This document shows, one piece after another, positions 31,799 through 38,387 of a stretch of 38,387 nucleotides of DNA. The stretch is from Burkholderiales bacterium (GTDB taxonomy: Bacteria; Pseudomonadota; Gammaproteobacteria; Burkholderiales; Casimicrobiaceae). The number at the start of each line of letters is the position of its first letter. Positions within the stretch are counted from its first letter, which is position 1. The stretch spans positions 1-38,387 of the forward strand of contig JAICKU010000035.1 in NCBI GenBank assembly GCA_025927765.1, given 5' to 3'. The notes beneath the pieces were generated by a model. That model did not search any database, was not told where the DNA came from, and was given only the letters and a program-made list of their open reading frames with translations. Made by a program: the position numbers and the translations under genes.

Positions 31799-33939
31799 CT
31801 ACGACGCGTCCGCGAGCGCCTTCAGCAGCGCTTCCGCCGCGCGGCGCAACTCGCCGACGTCGACGGGCTTGTGCAGCAGCACCACGTGCTCGAAGCGCAG
31901 GTGCTCGAGCTCGGGCGCCGACACGTCGCCGGTCACCACGATCGCGGGAATCGGCTGTTCGCCCTGGCCGCGGATGCCGAGGATCACGTCCAATCCGGTC
32001 TCGCCGTCGCGCAGCCGGTAATCGCTGACGATCAAGTCGGGGGTGCGCAGATGGCCTTCCAGGGCACGCATCGCATCCTCGCGCGAGCCGGCGCTCGCCA
32101 CGTGACAGCCCCAGTGCCGGCATAGCGCGGCCATCGCGGAGCGGCTCTCCTCGTCGTCGTCGAGCGCACGATGAGTGCGTGCCCGAGCAGATCCGCGCTG
32201 CGCTTGACGATCGACAGCCCGAGGCCGAGCCCGTTGCTTCGCTGCCGCTCGGGGTTCGCGAGTTGCACGAACTCGTCGAACACCGCGTCGAGATGCTCGG
32301 CGGCGATGCCAACGCCCGTATCGCACACGAGGATGCGGAGCATGCCGCTCGCGCGGCGGCAGCCCACGAGAACCCTGCCGCGAGACGTGTAGCGGACCGC
32401 GTTCGTGACGAGATTGCCGACGATGCGCTCGAGCATGATGGCGTCGCTTTGCACGACCGCGCGCGACCCCACGATCCTGAGCTCGAGGCCCTTCTCGGCG
32501 GCATGCGGCGCGTAATTGACGTCGATCCGCCTCAGCACCTCGTCGATCCGGAAGTCGGCGATCGTCGGCTTGATCGCACCCGCGTCGAGCTTCGAGATGT
32601 CGAGCAGGCTGCTGAACAGCGCCTGCATCACGTCGACCGATGCCTGGACCTTCTCGGCGAGCGCACGCGCTTCCTCGTTGCGCGTTCGGTCGCGCAGGAT
32701 CCCGACCAGGAGGCCGATCGTGTGCATCGGCTGGCGCAGGTCGTGACTCGCCGATGCGAGGAAGCGCGTCTTCGCCGCGTTCGCTCGTTCGGCCTGGTCG
32801 CGTGCGGCCGCAAGCTCGCGCGTGCGCGCCTCGACCTTCGCTTCGAGGCTCGCGTGCGACTCCTCGAGCCGCTCGGCCATGCGGTTGAATTCGTGCGCGA
32901 GCGACTCGACTTCGTCGCCGGTCTTCACGTCGATGCGCGCGTCGAGGCGTCCGCCGCCGATGCGCGCCGCGCCTTCGCGAAGCCGCAGGATCGGCTTCGC
33001 CAGCGCACGGGCGAGGAAGCGGCTCGCGAGGAAGGCGACGACGAGGCCCGCCACGAGCAGCATGGCTGTGCGATAGAGAATCTGCCTCACCGGCTCGAGC
33101 GCTTCCGCCTCGGGTTCCTCGGCGAAGAGCAGCCAGTCGGGCCCGGGAACGTGCGCGGCGCTGACGAGCACCGGATGTCCGTCGATGCTGCGTGACCACT
33201 GCGTCGGCAACGCGCTCGCAGGATTCGCGGCCAGGGCCGCCCGCGCCTTCGCGACGTGCGGGAGCTGCGTCAGATTCGTCGAACGCAGGACGAGGCTGAG
33301 ATCCGGGTGCGCGACGAGCCGGTTATCGCGATCGACGACATACGCATTGCCCGTGCGGCCGACCGCGATGCCCTGCACCACGTCCGTGACGAACTTGAGA
33401 TCGAGCTCGGCGATGGTGACGCCGCCGGGTTTCCCGTCGCGTTCGCGAATGACGAGCGACGCGAACGGGTGCGCGCCTTCGCGCGAAACCACCGGTCCGT
33501 AGGCGACACCGCCGTTGCGCAGTCCGGTTCCATCGAACGCCACCGGCGTGCGCGACTCCACGCGATCGCGATCCACGCGCGACACGTACAACCGCTCGCG
33601 CCCGAGGGCGTCCACGCTGCGCATCTCGGCAATGGCGGGGACGAGCTTCATCACGCGATGAAATTCTTCCTGCAGATCCGCCGCGGACAGTGCGCCCGAA
33701 TCCCACGCGAGCGTGGCGGCGTCATGCACCTGCGCTTCGATCGCCTTCAGATATTGGCCGATACGATCCGCGGCGGCGCGCGCTTCCGTCTGCTGAAGAC
33801 GTTCGGCGGCCTCGACGCTTTGCAGGTACGCGAGGCGCGCCTCGATTCCGGCGCCGGCGAGCATCAGCACGGTCAAGAGCAGGCTGACGAGCAGCCAGAA
33901 GCGAAACGCGATGCCGCGCAGCGCGCGTCCGGTCTTCAT
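31799..33939 (-). pseudogene. Hybrid sensor histidine kinase, frameshifted by an internal deletion
   Basis: Sensor kinase in two frames. The first (33939-32032) has a membrane span FWLLVSLLLTVLMLAGAGI, a periplasmic Cache-like sensor, a second span AMLLVAGLVVAFLASRFLA and HAMP. Its kinase core has the phosphorylatable His in SHDLRQPMHTIGLLVGILRDR, N-box NLVTNAVRY, DTGVGIAAEHLD and GLGLGLSIVKRSA. At about 32161 the reading should pass through the end of the ATPase domain, a linker and strand 1 of a receiver domain. Instead it jumps out of frame into DDDEESRSAMAALCRHW. The receiver (phospho-acceptor Asp in DLIVSDYRLRDG) continues in another frame to 31799. The missing part suggests a real deletion, not one lost base, but assembly error is possible. 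It is translationally coupled to the binding protein upstream. Confidence 0.75.
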
Positions 33940-34934
33940 GGCCGCCGCTCGTACACCACGAGCGACGCCGACTTGACGAGCTTCGGCGGGAAGCGCAGGC
34001 CGATGCGCGCCGCGGCGTCGAGGTTGATCGCCAATTCGAAGCTCGACGTGTGCTCGACCGGGATTTCGCTCGCGGGCACGCCTTCCGACAGCAGCACGAT
34101 CTGCCGCGCCCAGATGCCGTACGGATCGGGTTCGCGGGTTTCGTATGACATGAGCCCGCCGGCCTCGACGTCCGTGCGCCGCGGGTACACGACGATCTTG
34201 CCGCGTCGCTCGAGCTCGGCACGAATCCAGTCGATGCGACGGAACACCGTCGGCGTTCCGTAGAGAATCCACGCGTCGACGTCGTTCGTCTCCGGCGCGG
34301 CGAAGCATCGTGCGAGCTCGTCGTCGTCGACGATCCTGAACACGTCGAAGCGATACTCGGGCAACGCGTGGCGCAACGCTTCGACGCGCTGCAGCCACGC
34401 CGGCCCGAGAATGTCATCGACGACGATACCGACGCGACGAACGTGCGCCCCCGATCGCGCGAGGATGGACAGGACCTGCGGGACCGGATTCGCATCGAAC
34501 GTGAAGCCGGTGATCGGCTGTGGCATGACCGGCGACTTCTGCATGATCCCGATCTCCCACGGATCGTGCTGGCTCGCGAACAGGATCGACGCGTGATGGA
34601 AGTGCCTCCGTGCAGCGAGCGCCATCAGTCCCGATCCGGCGAGCACGATGTCCTCCTTGCGATCCGGCACGCAAACGAGCGCTGCGTCGACGCTGTCCGT
34701 CGAAGTGATGTCGGCGGCGACCGTCGACATGACATAATCGAGACGAGGCACCCGATCGAGCCGCTCCACGAGCCGCTGGCGGCGACGTTCGCCGGCAGGC
34801 GTGGCTTCGTCGATGCGGATGAGATGAACCGCGTGCCGCGGGCTTTCAGGCGGCGACGGCGACGTCTTCGTACTGCCTGCAAGCACGAGCAGCGAAGCGA
34901 GCGTTGCCAAAATCGCCGATGCCAGCGTTCGCAT
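33936..34934 (-). CDS. Periplasmic ABC-type substrate-binding protein, likely sensor partner of the kinase
   Basis: A 332-residue exported protein of the ABC_sub_bind (TrpX-like) type. The signal peptide is [21 protein letters not shown]. The body has alternating Rossmann strands: [106 protein letters not shown], and a late [36 protein letters not shown]. No permease or ATPase accompanies it, and its stop overlaps the kinase start (ATGA). It therefore probably presents a ligand to the kinase sensor domain instead of to a transporter. The ligand is unknown; its position between sulP and sat makes a sulfur compound a reasonable guess. Confidence 0.78.
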   Translation of the reverse strand: MRTLASAILATLASLLVLAGSTKTSPSPPESPRHAVHLIRIDEATPAGERRRQRLVERLDRVPRLDYVMSTVAADITSTDSVDAALVCVPDRKEDIVLAGSGLMALAARRHFHHASILFASQHDPWEIGIMQKSPVMPQPITGFTFDANPVPQVLSILARSGAHVRRVGIVVDDILGPAWLQRVEALRHALPEYRFDVFRIVDDDELARCFAAPETNDVDAWILYGTPTVFRRIDWIRAELERRGKIVVYPRRTDVEAGGLMSYETREPDPYGIWARQIVLLSEGVPASEIPVEHTSSFELAINLDAAARIGLRFPPKLVKSASLVVYERRP

Positions 34935-34995
34935 GTTGCTGCCTCGATCCGGTGGGTGCGTTCGCCGTATGGACCGGCTTTCAGGAGGAAGCGCG

Positions 34996-35046
34996 ATGTC
35001 GGCTTATATCACTTTCGATTCGCGGGCGGTGGCCGCGACATGGTAG
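34996..35046 (+). CDS. Possible 16-residue leader peptide overlapping the sat start
   Basis: [16 protein letters not shown] is preceded by the strongest ribosome site in the gap, AGGAGGAAG, at optimal distance. Its stop TAG (35044-35046) lies just after the sat ATG (35040), so translating it would bring ribosomes to sat, which has no good site of its own. It may be a coupling leader or chance. Confidence 0.4.
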   Translation: MSAYITFDSRAVAATW

Positions 35047-36257
35047 GTCTCGTTTCCCCGCACGGCGGGCGCCGCCTGCAGCCGCGTGCCCTGCACGGCC
35101 ACGCCCGCGATGAGGCGGCGAAGCGTGCGCAGTCGCTGCGCACGCTTCGCGTCACGTCGCGCGAAAAAGGCGACCTCGTGATGCTCGGCATCGGCGGCTT
35201 CACGCCGCTCGAAGGCTTCATGTCGCCGGCCGACTGGCAGGGCGTGTGCGACGAGATGCGCACGGGCGACGGCCTGTTCTGGCCGATTCCGATCACGCTG
35301 TCGACCGACGAGGAGACGGCACGCGCGATCACGCCGGGTGAAGACATCGCGCTGATCGATCCCGACACCGACGCGCCGCTCGCCATCATGACGGTGCGCG
35401 AGAAGTATCGAATCGACAAGGCGCACGAGTGTCAGGCGGTGTTCCGCACGACCGACCCCGCGCATCCGGGCGTGCGCATGGTCATGCAGCAGGGCGACGT
35501 CAATCTCGCGGGACCCGTGCACGTGCTCTCGGACGGCGGCTTCAGCGAACGCTACGGCGCGCTCTTCATGACGCCCGAACAAACGCGCAGCGAGTTCGAG
35601 CGCCTCGGCTGGTCGCGCGTCGCGGCGTTCCAGACACGAAACCCCATGCACCGCTCGCACGAGTACCTCGCGAAGATCGCCGTCGAGGTGTGCGACGGCG
35701 TGCTCGTGCACTCGCTGCTCGGCAACGTCAAACCGGGCGACATTCCCGCCGACGTGCGCACCCGCGCGATCGCGACGCTGATCGCGAACTACTTCCGCCC
35801 AGGCACCGTGCTGCAGGCAGGCTATCCGCTCGACATGCGCTACGCGGGACCGCGCGAAGCGCTGCTGCATGCGCTGTTCCGGCAGAACTACGGCTGCGCG
35901 TTCCTCGTCGTCGGCCGCGATCATGCCGGCGTGGGCAGCTACTACGGACCCTTCGACGCGCATCGGATCTTCGACGAGATCCCGGGCGATGCGCTCGCGA
36001 TCCGCCCGCTCAAGATCGACTGGACGTTCTGGTGCTACAGGTGCGCCGGCATGGCTTCCGCGCGAACGTGCCCGCACGACGATGCCGACCGGCTGCTCGT
36101 GTCGGGCACCAAGCTTCGCAAGTGGCTTTCGGAGGGCGACCCGGTGCCGGCGGAATTCAGCCGGCCCGAAGTGCTCGCGATCCTGCGCGAGTACTACGCG
36201 TCGCTCGATCCGAGCGAGAAGGTCGAGGTGAAGTTGTCCGGCGCGTCGGCGCGGTAG
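35040..36257 (+). CDS. sat: Sulfate adenylyltransferase (ATP sulfurylase), homo-oligomeric type
   Basis: A 405-residue enzyme that in the oxidative direction makes ATP and sulfate from APS and PPi. It begins [10 protein letters not shown] and has [18 protein letters not shown], the active-site [20 protein letters not shown] (QxRN and HxxH) at about residues 197-216, [16 protein letters not shown] at about 300, and a C-terminal [18 protein letters not shown] with four Cys/His candidates for metal binding, then [13 protein letters not shown]. There is no APS-kinase extension. This is the Sat type found with dissimilatory APS reductase, not the CysDN pair. An N-terminal extension reading antisense to the binding protein was rejected. 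Start at 35040 is coupled to a short leader ORF. Confidence 0.93.
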   Translation: MVGLVSPHGGRRLQPRALHGHARDEAAKRAQSLRTLRVTSREKGDLVMLGIGGFTPLEGFMSPADWQGVCDEMRTGDGLFWPIPITLSTDEETARAITPGEDIALIDPDTDAPLAIMTVREKYRIDKAHECQAVFRTTDPAHPGVRMVMQQGDVNLAGPVHVLSDGGFSERYGALFMTPEQTRSEFERLGWSRVAAFQTRNPMHRSHEYLAKIAVEVCDGVLVHSLLGNVKPGDIPADVRTRAIATLIANYFRPGTVLQAGYPLDMRYAGPREALLHALFRQNYGCAFLVVGRDHAGVGSYYGPFDAHRIFDEIPGDALAIRPLKIDWTFWCYRCAGMASARTCPHDDADRLLVSGTKLRKWLSEGDPVPAEFSRPEVLAILREYYASLDPSEKVEVKLSGASAR

Positions 36258-36273
36258 CGCCGGGGCGATTGCG

Positions 36274-37197
36274 TCAACCGGCGACCCGCACGTCGGCGCC
36301 CTGCTTTGCCGCAAGCCGCTCCTTGGCGAAGCCGACGAACGCGTTCACCACCTTCGAGTGGATGCGCTCCTTCGGATATACGACGCAGAGCCGACGCGTG
36401 AGTCGCGGCGCCAGCGGCACGTGCACCAGTTCACCAAGACGCACTTCCTTCTCGGCGGTCACGCGCGACATGATGGCAAAGCCGATGCCCGTGGCCACGA
36501 GGCCCTTCAACGCTTCGGGGCTGCTCGCCTCCATCACGACCTGGAGCGCGTCCACCTTGAGCCCGCATTTCTGCAGGTAGTGGTCGATCACCTCGCGCGT
36601 GCCCGATCCTGATTCGCGGCTCACGTACGCGTGCTCGGTCAGCGCAGTCAGGTCGACGCTTGCGAGTGTGGCGAGCGGATGCGACGGCGCGCACACCACC
36701 TGCAGCTCGTCGTCGCAGCAGACATCGGTCACGAGCGTGGGCAGGTGCGAATCGCCTTCGATGAATCCGAGGTCCAGGCTGCGTTGCGCGACGCGGATCT
36801 GCACGGCCTCGGAGTTCGCGACGGAGAGCTGCGGCACGATGCCGGGGTGGCGTGCCTTGAATTCGCCGAGGATCTTCGGCAGCAGGAATTCGGCGATGGT
36901 CGTGCTGGCGCCGATCAGAAGCGGTCCGACCTCCTGGCCCGACAGTTCCTTGAGCCGCGCGGAAAGCTCCGAGGACAGCGACAGGATGCGCTCCGCATAT
37001 TCGAACGCGACCTCGCCCGCAGCGGTCAACGCGATGCGGCCGTTCGCACGGTCGAAGAGCCGCGTATCGAACTGCTCCTCGAGCTGGCGCACCTGGAACG
37101 TGACGGCTGGCTGCGTCATGCACAACGCGTCGGCAGCCTTGGTGAACGACCGGTGCTTGGCGACGGCGTGAAAGGCCTGGAGGCGGCGGTCCGCCAT
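36274..37197 (-). CDS. LysR-type transcriptional regulator
   Basis: A 307-residue regulator. The winged helix is at residues 1 to about 65 (RLQAFHAVAKHRSFTKAADALCMTQPAVTFQVRQLEEQFDTRLFDR), followed by the linker helix YAERILSLSSELSARLKEL and a two-lobed effector domain (GPLLIGASTTIAEFLLPKILGEF, SLDLGFIEGDSH, AYVSRESGSGTREVI). The start MADRRLQ was chosen as the usual LysR N-terminus; ATGs further upstream enter the promoter. It is divergent from aprM with a 167-bp gap and probably controls aprMBA. The domain resembles CbbR/CysB-like members that sense small metabolites, but the effector is unknown. It ends 16 bp from the convergent sat stop. Confidence 0.88.
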   Translation of the reverse strand: MADRRLQAFHAVAKHRSFTKAADALCMTQPAVTFQVRQLEEQFDTRLFDRANGRIALTAAGEVAFEYAERILSLSSELSARLKELSGQEVGPLLIGASTTIAEFLLPKILGEFKARHPGIVPQLSVANSEAVQIRVAQRSLDLGFIEGDSHLPTLVTDVCCDDELQVVCAPSHPLATLASVDLTALTEHAYVSRESGSGTREVIDHYLQKCGLKVDALQVVMEASSPEALKGLVATGIGFAIMSRVTAEKEVRLGELVHVPLAPRLTRRLCVVYPKERIHSKVVNAFVGFAKERLAAKQGADVRVAG

Positions 37198-37337
37198 GGA
37201 GGATTGCGCGCGGGGGAGGACGAACGACGCCCGCATGATACCCCTCGGCCCCGCTCGACTTTCAGGACGCCGTGGCGCCATTCAATCGCTGTATGGCCGC
37301 ATAGGAAGATTTTGCGATGGTCGATCGCGTGCTTACT

Positions 37338-37343
37338 TAGAAT
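37338..37343 (+). promoter_or_regulatory. Candidate -10 of the aprM promoter
   Basis: TAGAAT lies 21 bp before the aprM ATG but there is no matching -35, as for activator-dependent promoters. Upstream, TATG-GCCG-CATA (37292-37303) and wider ATCGC/GCGAT arms are possible LysR contact sites. AGGAGG (37351-37356) is the ribosome site. Confidence 0.3.
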
Positions 37344-37364
37344 AGGCGTCAGGAGGAAAATTTC

Positions 37365-38189
37365 ATGCCGAGCGTCAATCCGTTCGCCGTCGCGGGCGCG
37401 TCGCTGCCTGCGGGCTTCCTGCAATGGTTCCTGGTCGTGATGATCCTGGCCGTGGTGGTCGGGACGCTCTTCGACATCGTCCACAAGGGCAGCGCGAAGT
37501 ATTTCTTCGCGCACATGCGCAAGTCGAAGGACAAGGGCCGCGCGATCGGGGGCGGCGAGATGATGTCGATCGCCGTGCAGACCGCGGTCGTCGACGTGCT
37601 CGCGTCCGGCGAGTTCTGCAACCAGAAACGTCGGGTCGCACACCTGCTCGGCATGTACGGGTTCGTGCTCTACGTGGTGGCGACGGCGGTCATGGTGTTC
37701 GGTTACCCCACGGACGCCACGTCGGCGCCTGCGATCTGGCCGCTGCTGTGGTGGATCGGCGCAATCATGGTGCTGGTCGGTCTCTACTGGTTCTGGTTCT
37801 TCATCCGCGTGGACGTTGCCGCCGAGGGTCACACGCCCTTGCGCCTGGTGAAGGCGGACCTCTTCGTGCTGTCGCTGCTGGCGAGCGTGACGCTGGCGGT
37901 CCTCTGGGCCGCCATGGGCGGCGGCGTGGGCGTGCTGTTCTGGCTCTACATCATCGCGACCATCGTGCTCTTCTTCGGGGTGCCGTGGTCGAAATTCGCG
38001 CACATGTTCTTCAAGCCCGCGGCCGCCTTCGAGAAGCGCCTCTCGATGGCGAACGGCACCGCCGAGAACTTGCCGACACAGACGCGCGACGATCCCGAGC
38101 AACGCAAGCGGCACTCGATGGAGCTGTTGCGCGACGCGCCGATGGACATGGGACTCGGCATCAAGCGCGAGGCACCGCGCCACTACTAG
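37365..38189 (+). CDS. aprM: Membrane anchor subunit of APS reductase
   Basis: A 274-residue inner-membrane protein. It has five hydrophobic spans: FLQWFLVVMILAVVVGTLFDIVH, then about residues 88-110 (AHLLGMYGFVLYVVATAVMV), 125-150, 165-185 and 195-222. Hydrophilic loops carry MRKSKDKGRAIGGGEMMSIAVQTAVVDVLASGEFCNQKRR and a C-terminal cytoplasmic tail with charged residues. It matches AprM in length, topology and position immediately before aprB. AprM substitutes for QmoABC in some sulfur oxidisers and links the soluble AprAB to the quinone pool, taking two electrons as sulfite and AMP become APS. AGGAGG precedes the ATG. Confidence 0.88.
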   Translation: MPSVNPFAVAGASLPAGFLQWFLVVMILAVVVGTLFDIVHKGSAKYFFAHMRKSKDKGRAIGGGEMMSIAVQTAVVDVLASGEFCNQKRRVAHLLGMYGFVLYVVATAVMVFGYPTDATSAPAIWPLLWWIGAIMVLVGLYWFWFFIRVDVAAEGHTPLRLVKADLFVLSLLASVTLAVLWAAMGGGVGVLFWLYIIATIVLFFGVPWSKFAHMFFKPAAAFEKRLSMANGTAENLPTQTRDDPEQRKRHSMELLRDAPMDMGLGIKREAPRHY

Positions 38190-38225
38190 GCCACAAGCTC
38201 GAGAGAGCACAGCTCAAGGACCCCA

Positions 38226-38387
38226 ATGCCTACCTTCGTCTACATGACGAGGTGCGACGGATGCGGACACTGCGTCGACATCTGTCCCTCGGACATCATG
38301 CACATCGACCCGACGTATCGGCGGGCCTACAACATCGAGCCGAACATGTGCTGGGAGTGCTACTCCTGCGTGAAGGCTTGCCCGCAG
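38226..38387 (+). CDS. aprB: Adenylylsulfate reductase beta subunit (cut by window edge)
   Basis: The first 54 codons of AprB, the ferredoxin-like electron-transfer subunit. MPTFVYMTRCDGCGHCVDIC and then MCWECYSCVKACPQ carry the ligands of two [4Fe-4S] clusters (CxxCxxCxxxC and CxxCxxCxxxCP). The sequence type is that of sulfur-oxidising bacteria. It starts 36 bp after aprM with AAGGA upstream, so aprM-aprB form one operon; aprA should follow beyond the edge. This protein and AprA oxidise sulfite with AMP to APS. Confidence 0.96.
   Translation, partial: MPTFVYMTRCDGCGHCVDICPSDIMHIDPTYRRAYNIEPNMCWECYSCVKACPQ

Noticed and set aside
31799-32164. Receiver part as an independent response regulator gene
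   Set aside because: No start codon precedes the acidic residues of its frame; the first Met lies inside helix 1, so it is the severed end of the hybrid kinase.
34368-36257. A 629-codon version of sat
   Set aside because: The N-terminal extension is antisense to the periplasmic binding protein and has low-complexity Arg/His-rich composition; known Sat proteins begin near [10 protein letters not shown].

Overview
The window looks like a high-GC betaproteobacterial chromosome, probably Burkholderiales-like. The reasons are dense GC-rich coding, a tRNA-Tyr/Gly/Thr-tuf block at the left edge, a PEP-CTERM protein with a sigma54-type promoter, and DLRQP-type histidine kinase and MocR-type regulator families common in that class. 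The organism cannot be named from sequence alone.

Layout. 1-672: tuf (partial) and three tRNA genes on the minus strand with their promoter. 701-3630: a GMC flavoprotein oxidoreductase and an ADHFE1-type iron alcohol dehydrogenase. 3731-4775: a lectin-like PEP-CTERM protein. 4775-9659: a five-gene branched-chain-amino-acid-type ABC transporter operon. 9886-10395: a small secreted protein and a remnant of a response-regulator receiver domain. 10396-15470: an operon encoding a succinate dehydrogenase/fumarate reductase interleaved with a two-subunit class I fumarase. 15481-29890: a C2-sulfonate catabolism island, with sauT, sauS, xsc, ald and tauR on the minus strand, tpa divergent, then a flavin oxidoreductase and a SnoaL-like gene, and tauABC. 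29963-38387: a SulP transporter, a broken hybrid histidine kinase with a co-encoded periplasmic binding protein, sat, a LysR regulator, aprM and the start of aprB.

How the genes fit together. Taurine enters by TauABC, is transaminated by Tpa (Ald recycles alanine to pyruvate and releases ammonium), and sulfoacetaldehyde is cleaved by Xsc to acetyl phosphate and sulfite. SauT and SauS add a sulfoacetate branch into the same aldehyde. Sulfite oxidation appears to be done not by a sulfite dehydrogenase but by the reverse sulfate-reduction enzymes AprMB(A) and Sat, giving APS and then ATP plus sulfate. SauT releases AMP and PPi, which are exactly the co-substrates that Apr and Sat consume, so on sulfoacetate the adenylate budget would close.

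The most interesting reading from the sequence is a candidate TauR regulon. Five promoters (tpa, ald, xsc-sauS-sauT, tauABC and the SnoaL/flavin oxidase pair) carry CTGG-type direct repeats exactly 23 bp apart, with a weak -10-like hexamer about 30 bp further on. Other oddities are a perfect 31-bp inverted repeat inserted in frame in the N-terminus of sauS, a related palindrome carrying the sauT stop codon, a deletion/frameshift in the hybrid kinase, a 16-codon leader ORF overlapping the sat start, and inverted repeat arms bracketing the tauR-tpa promoter.
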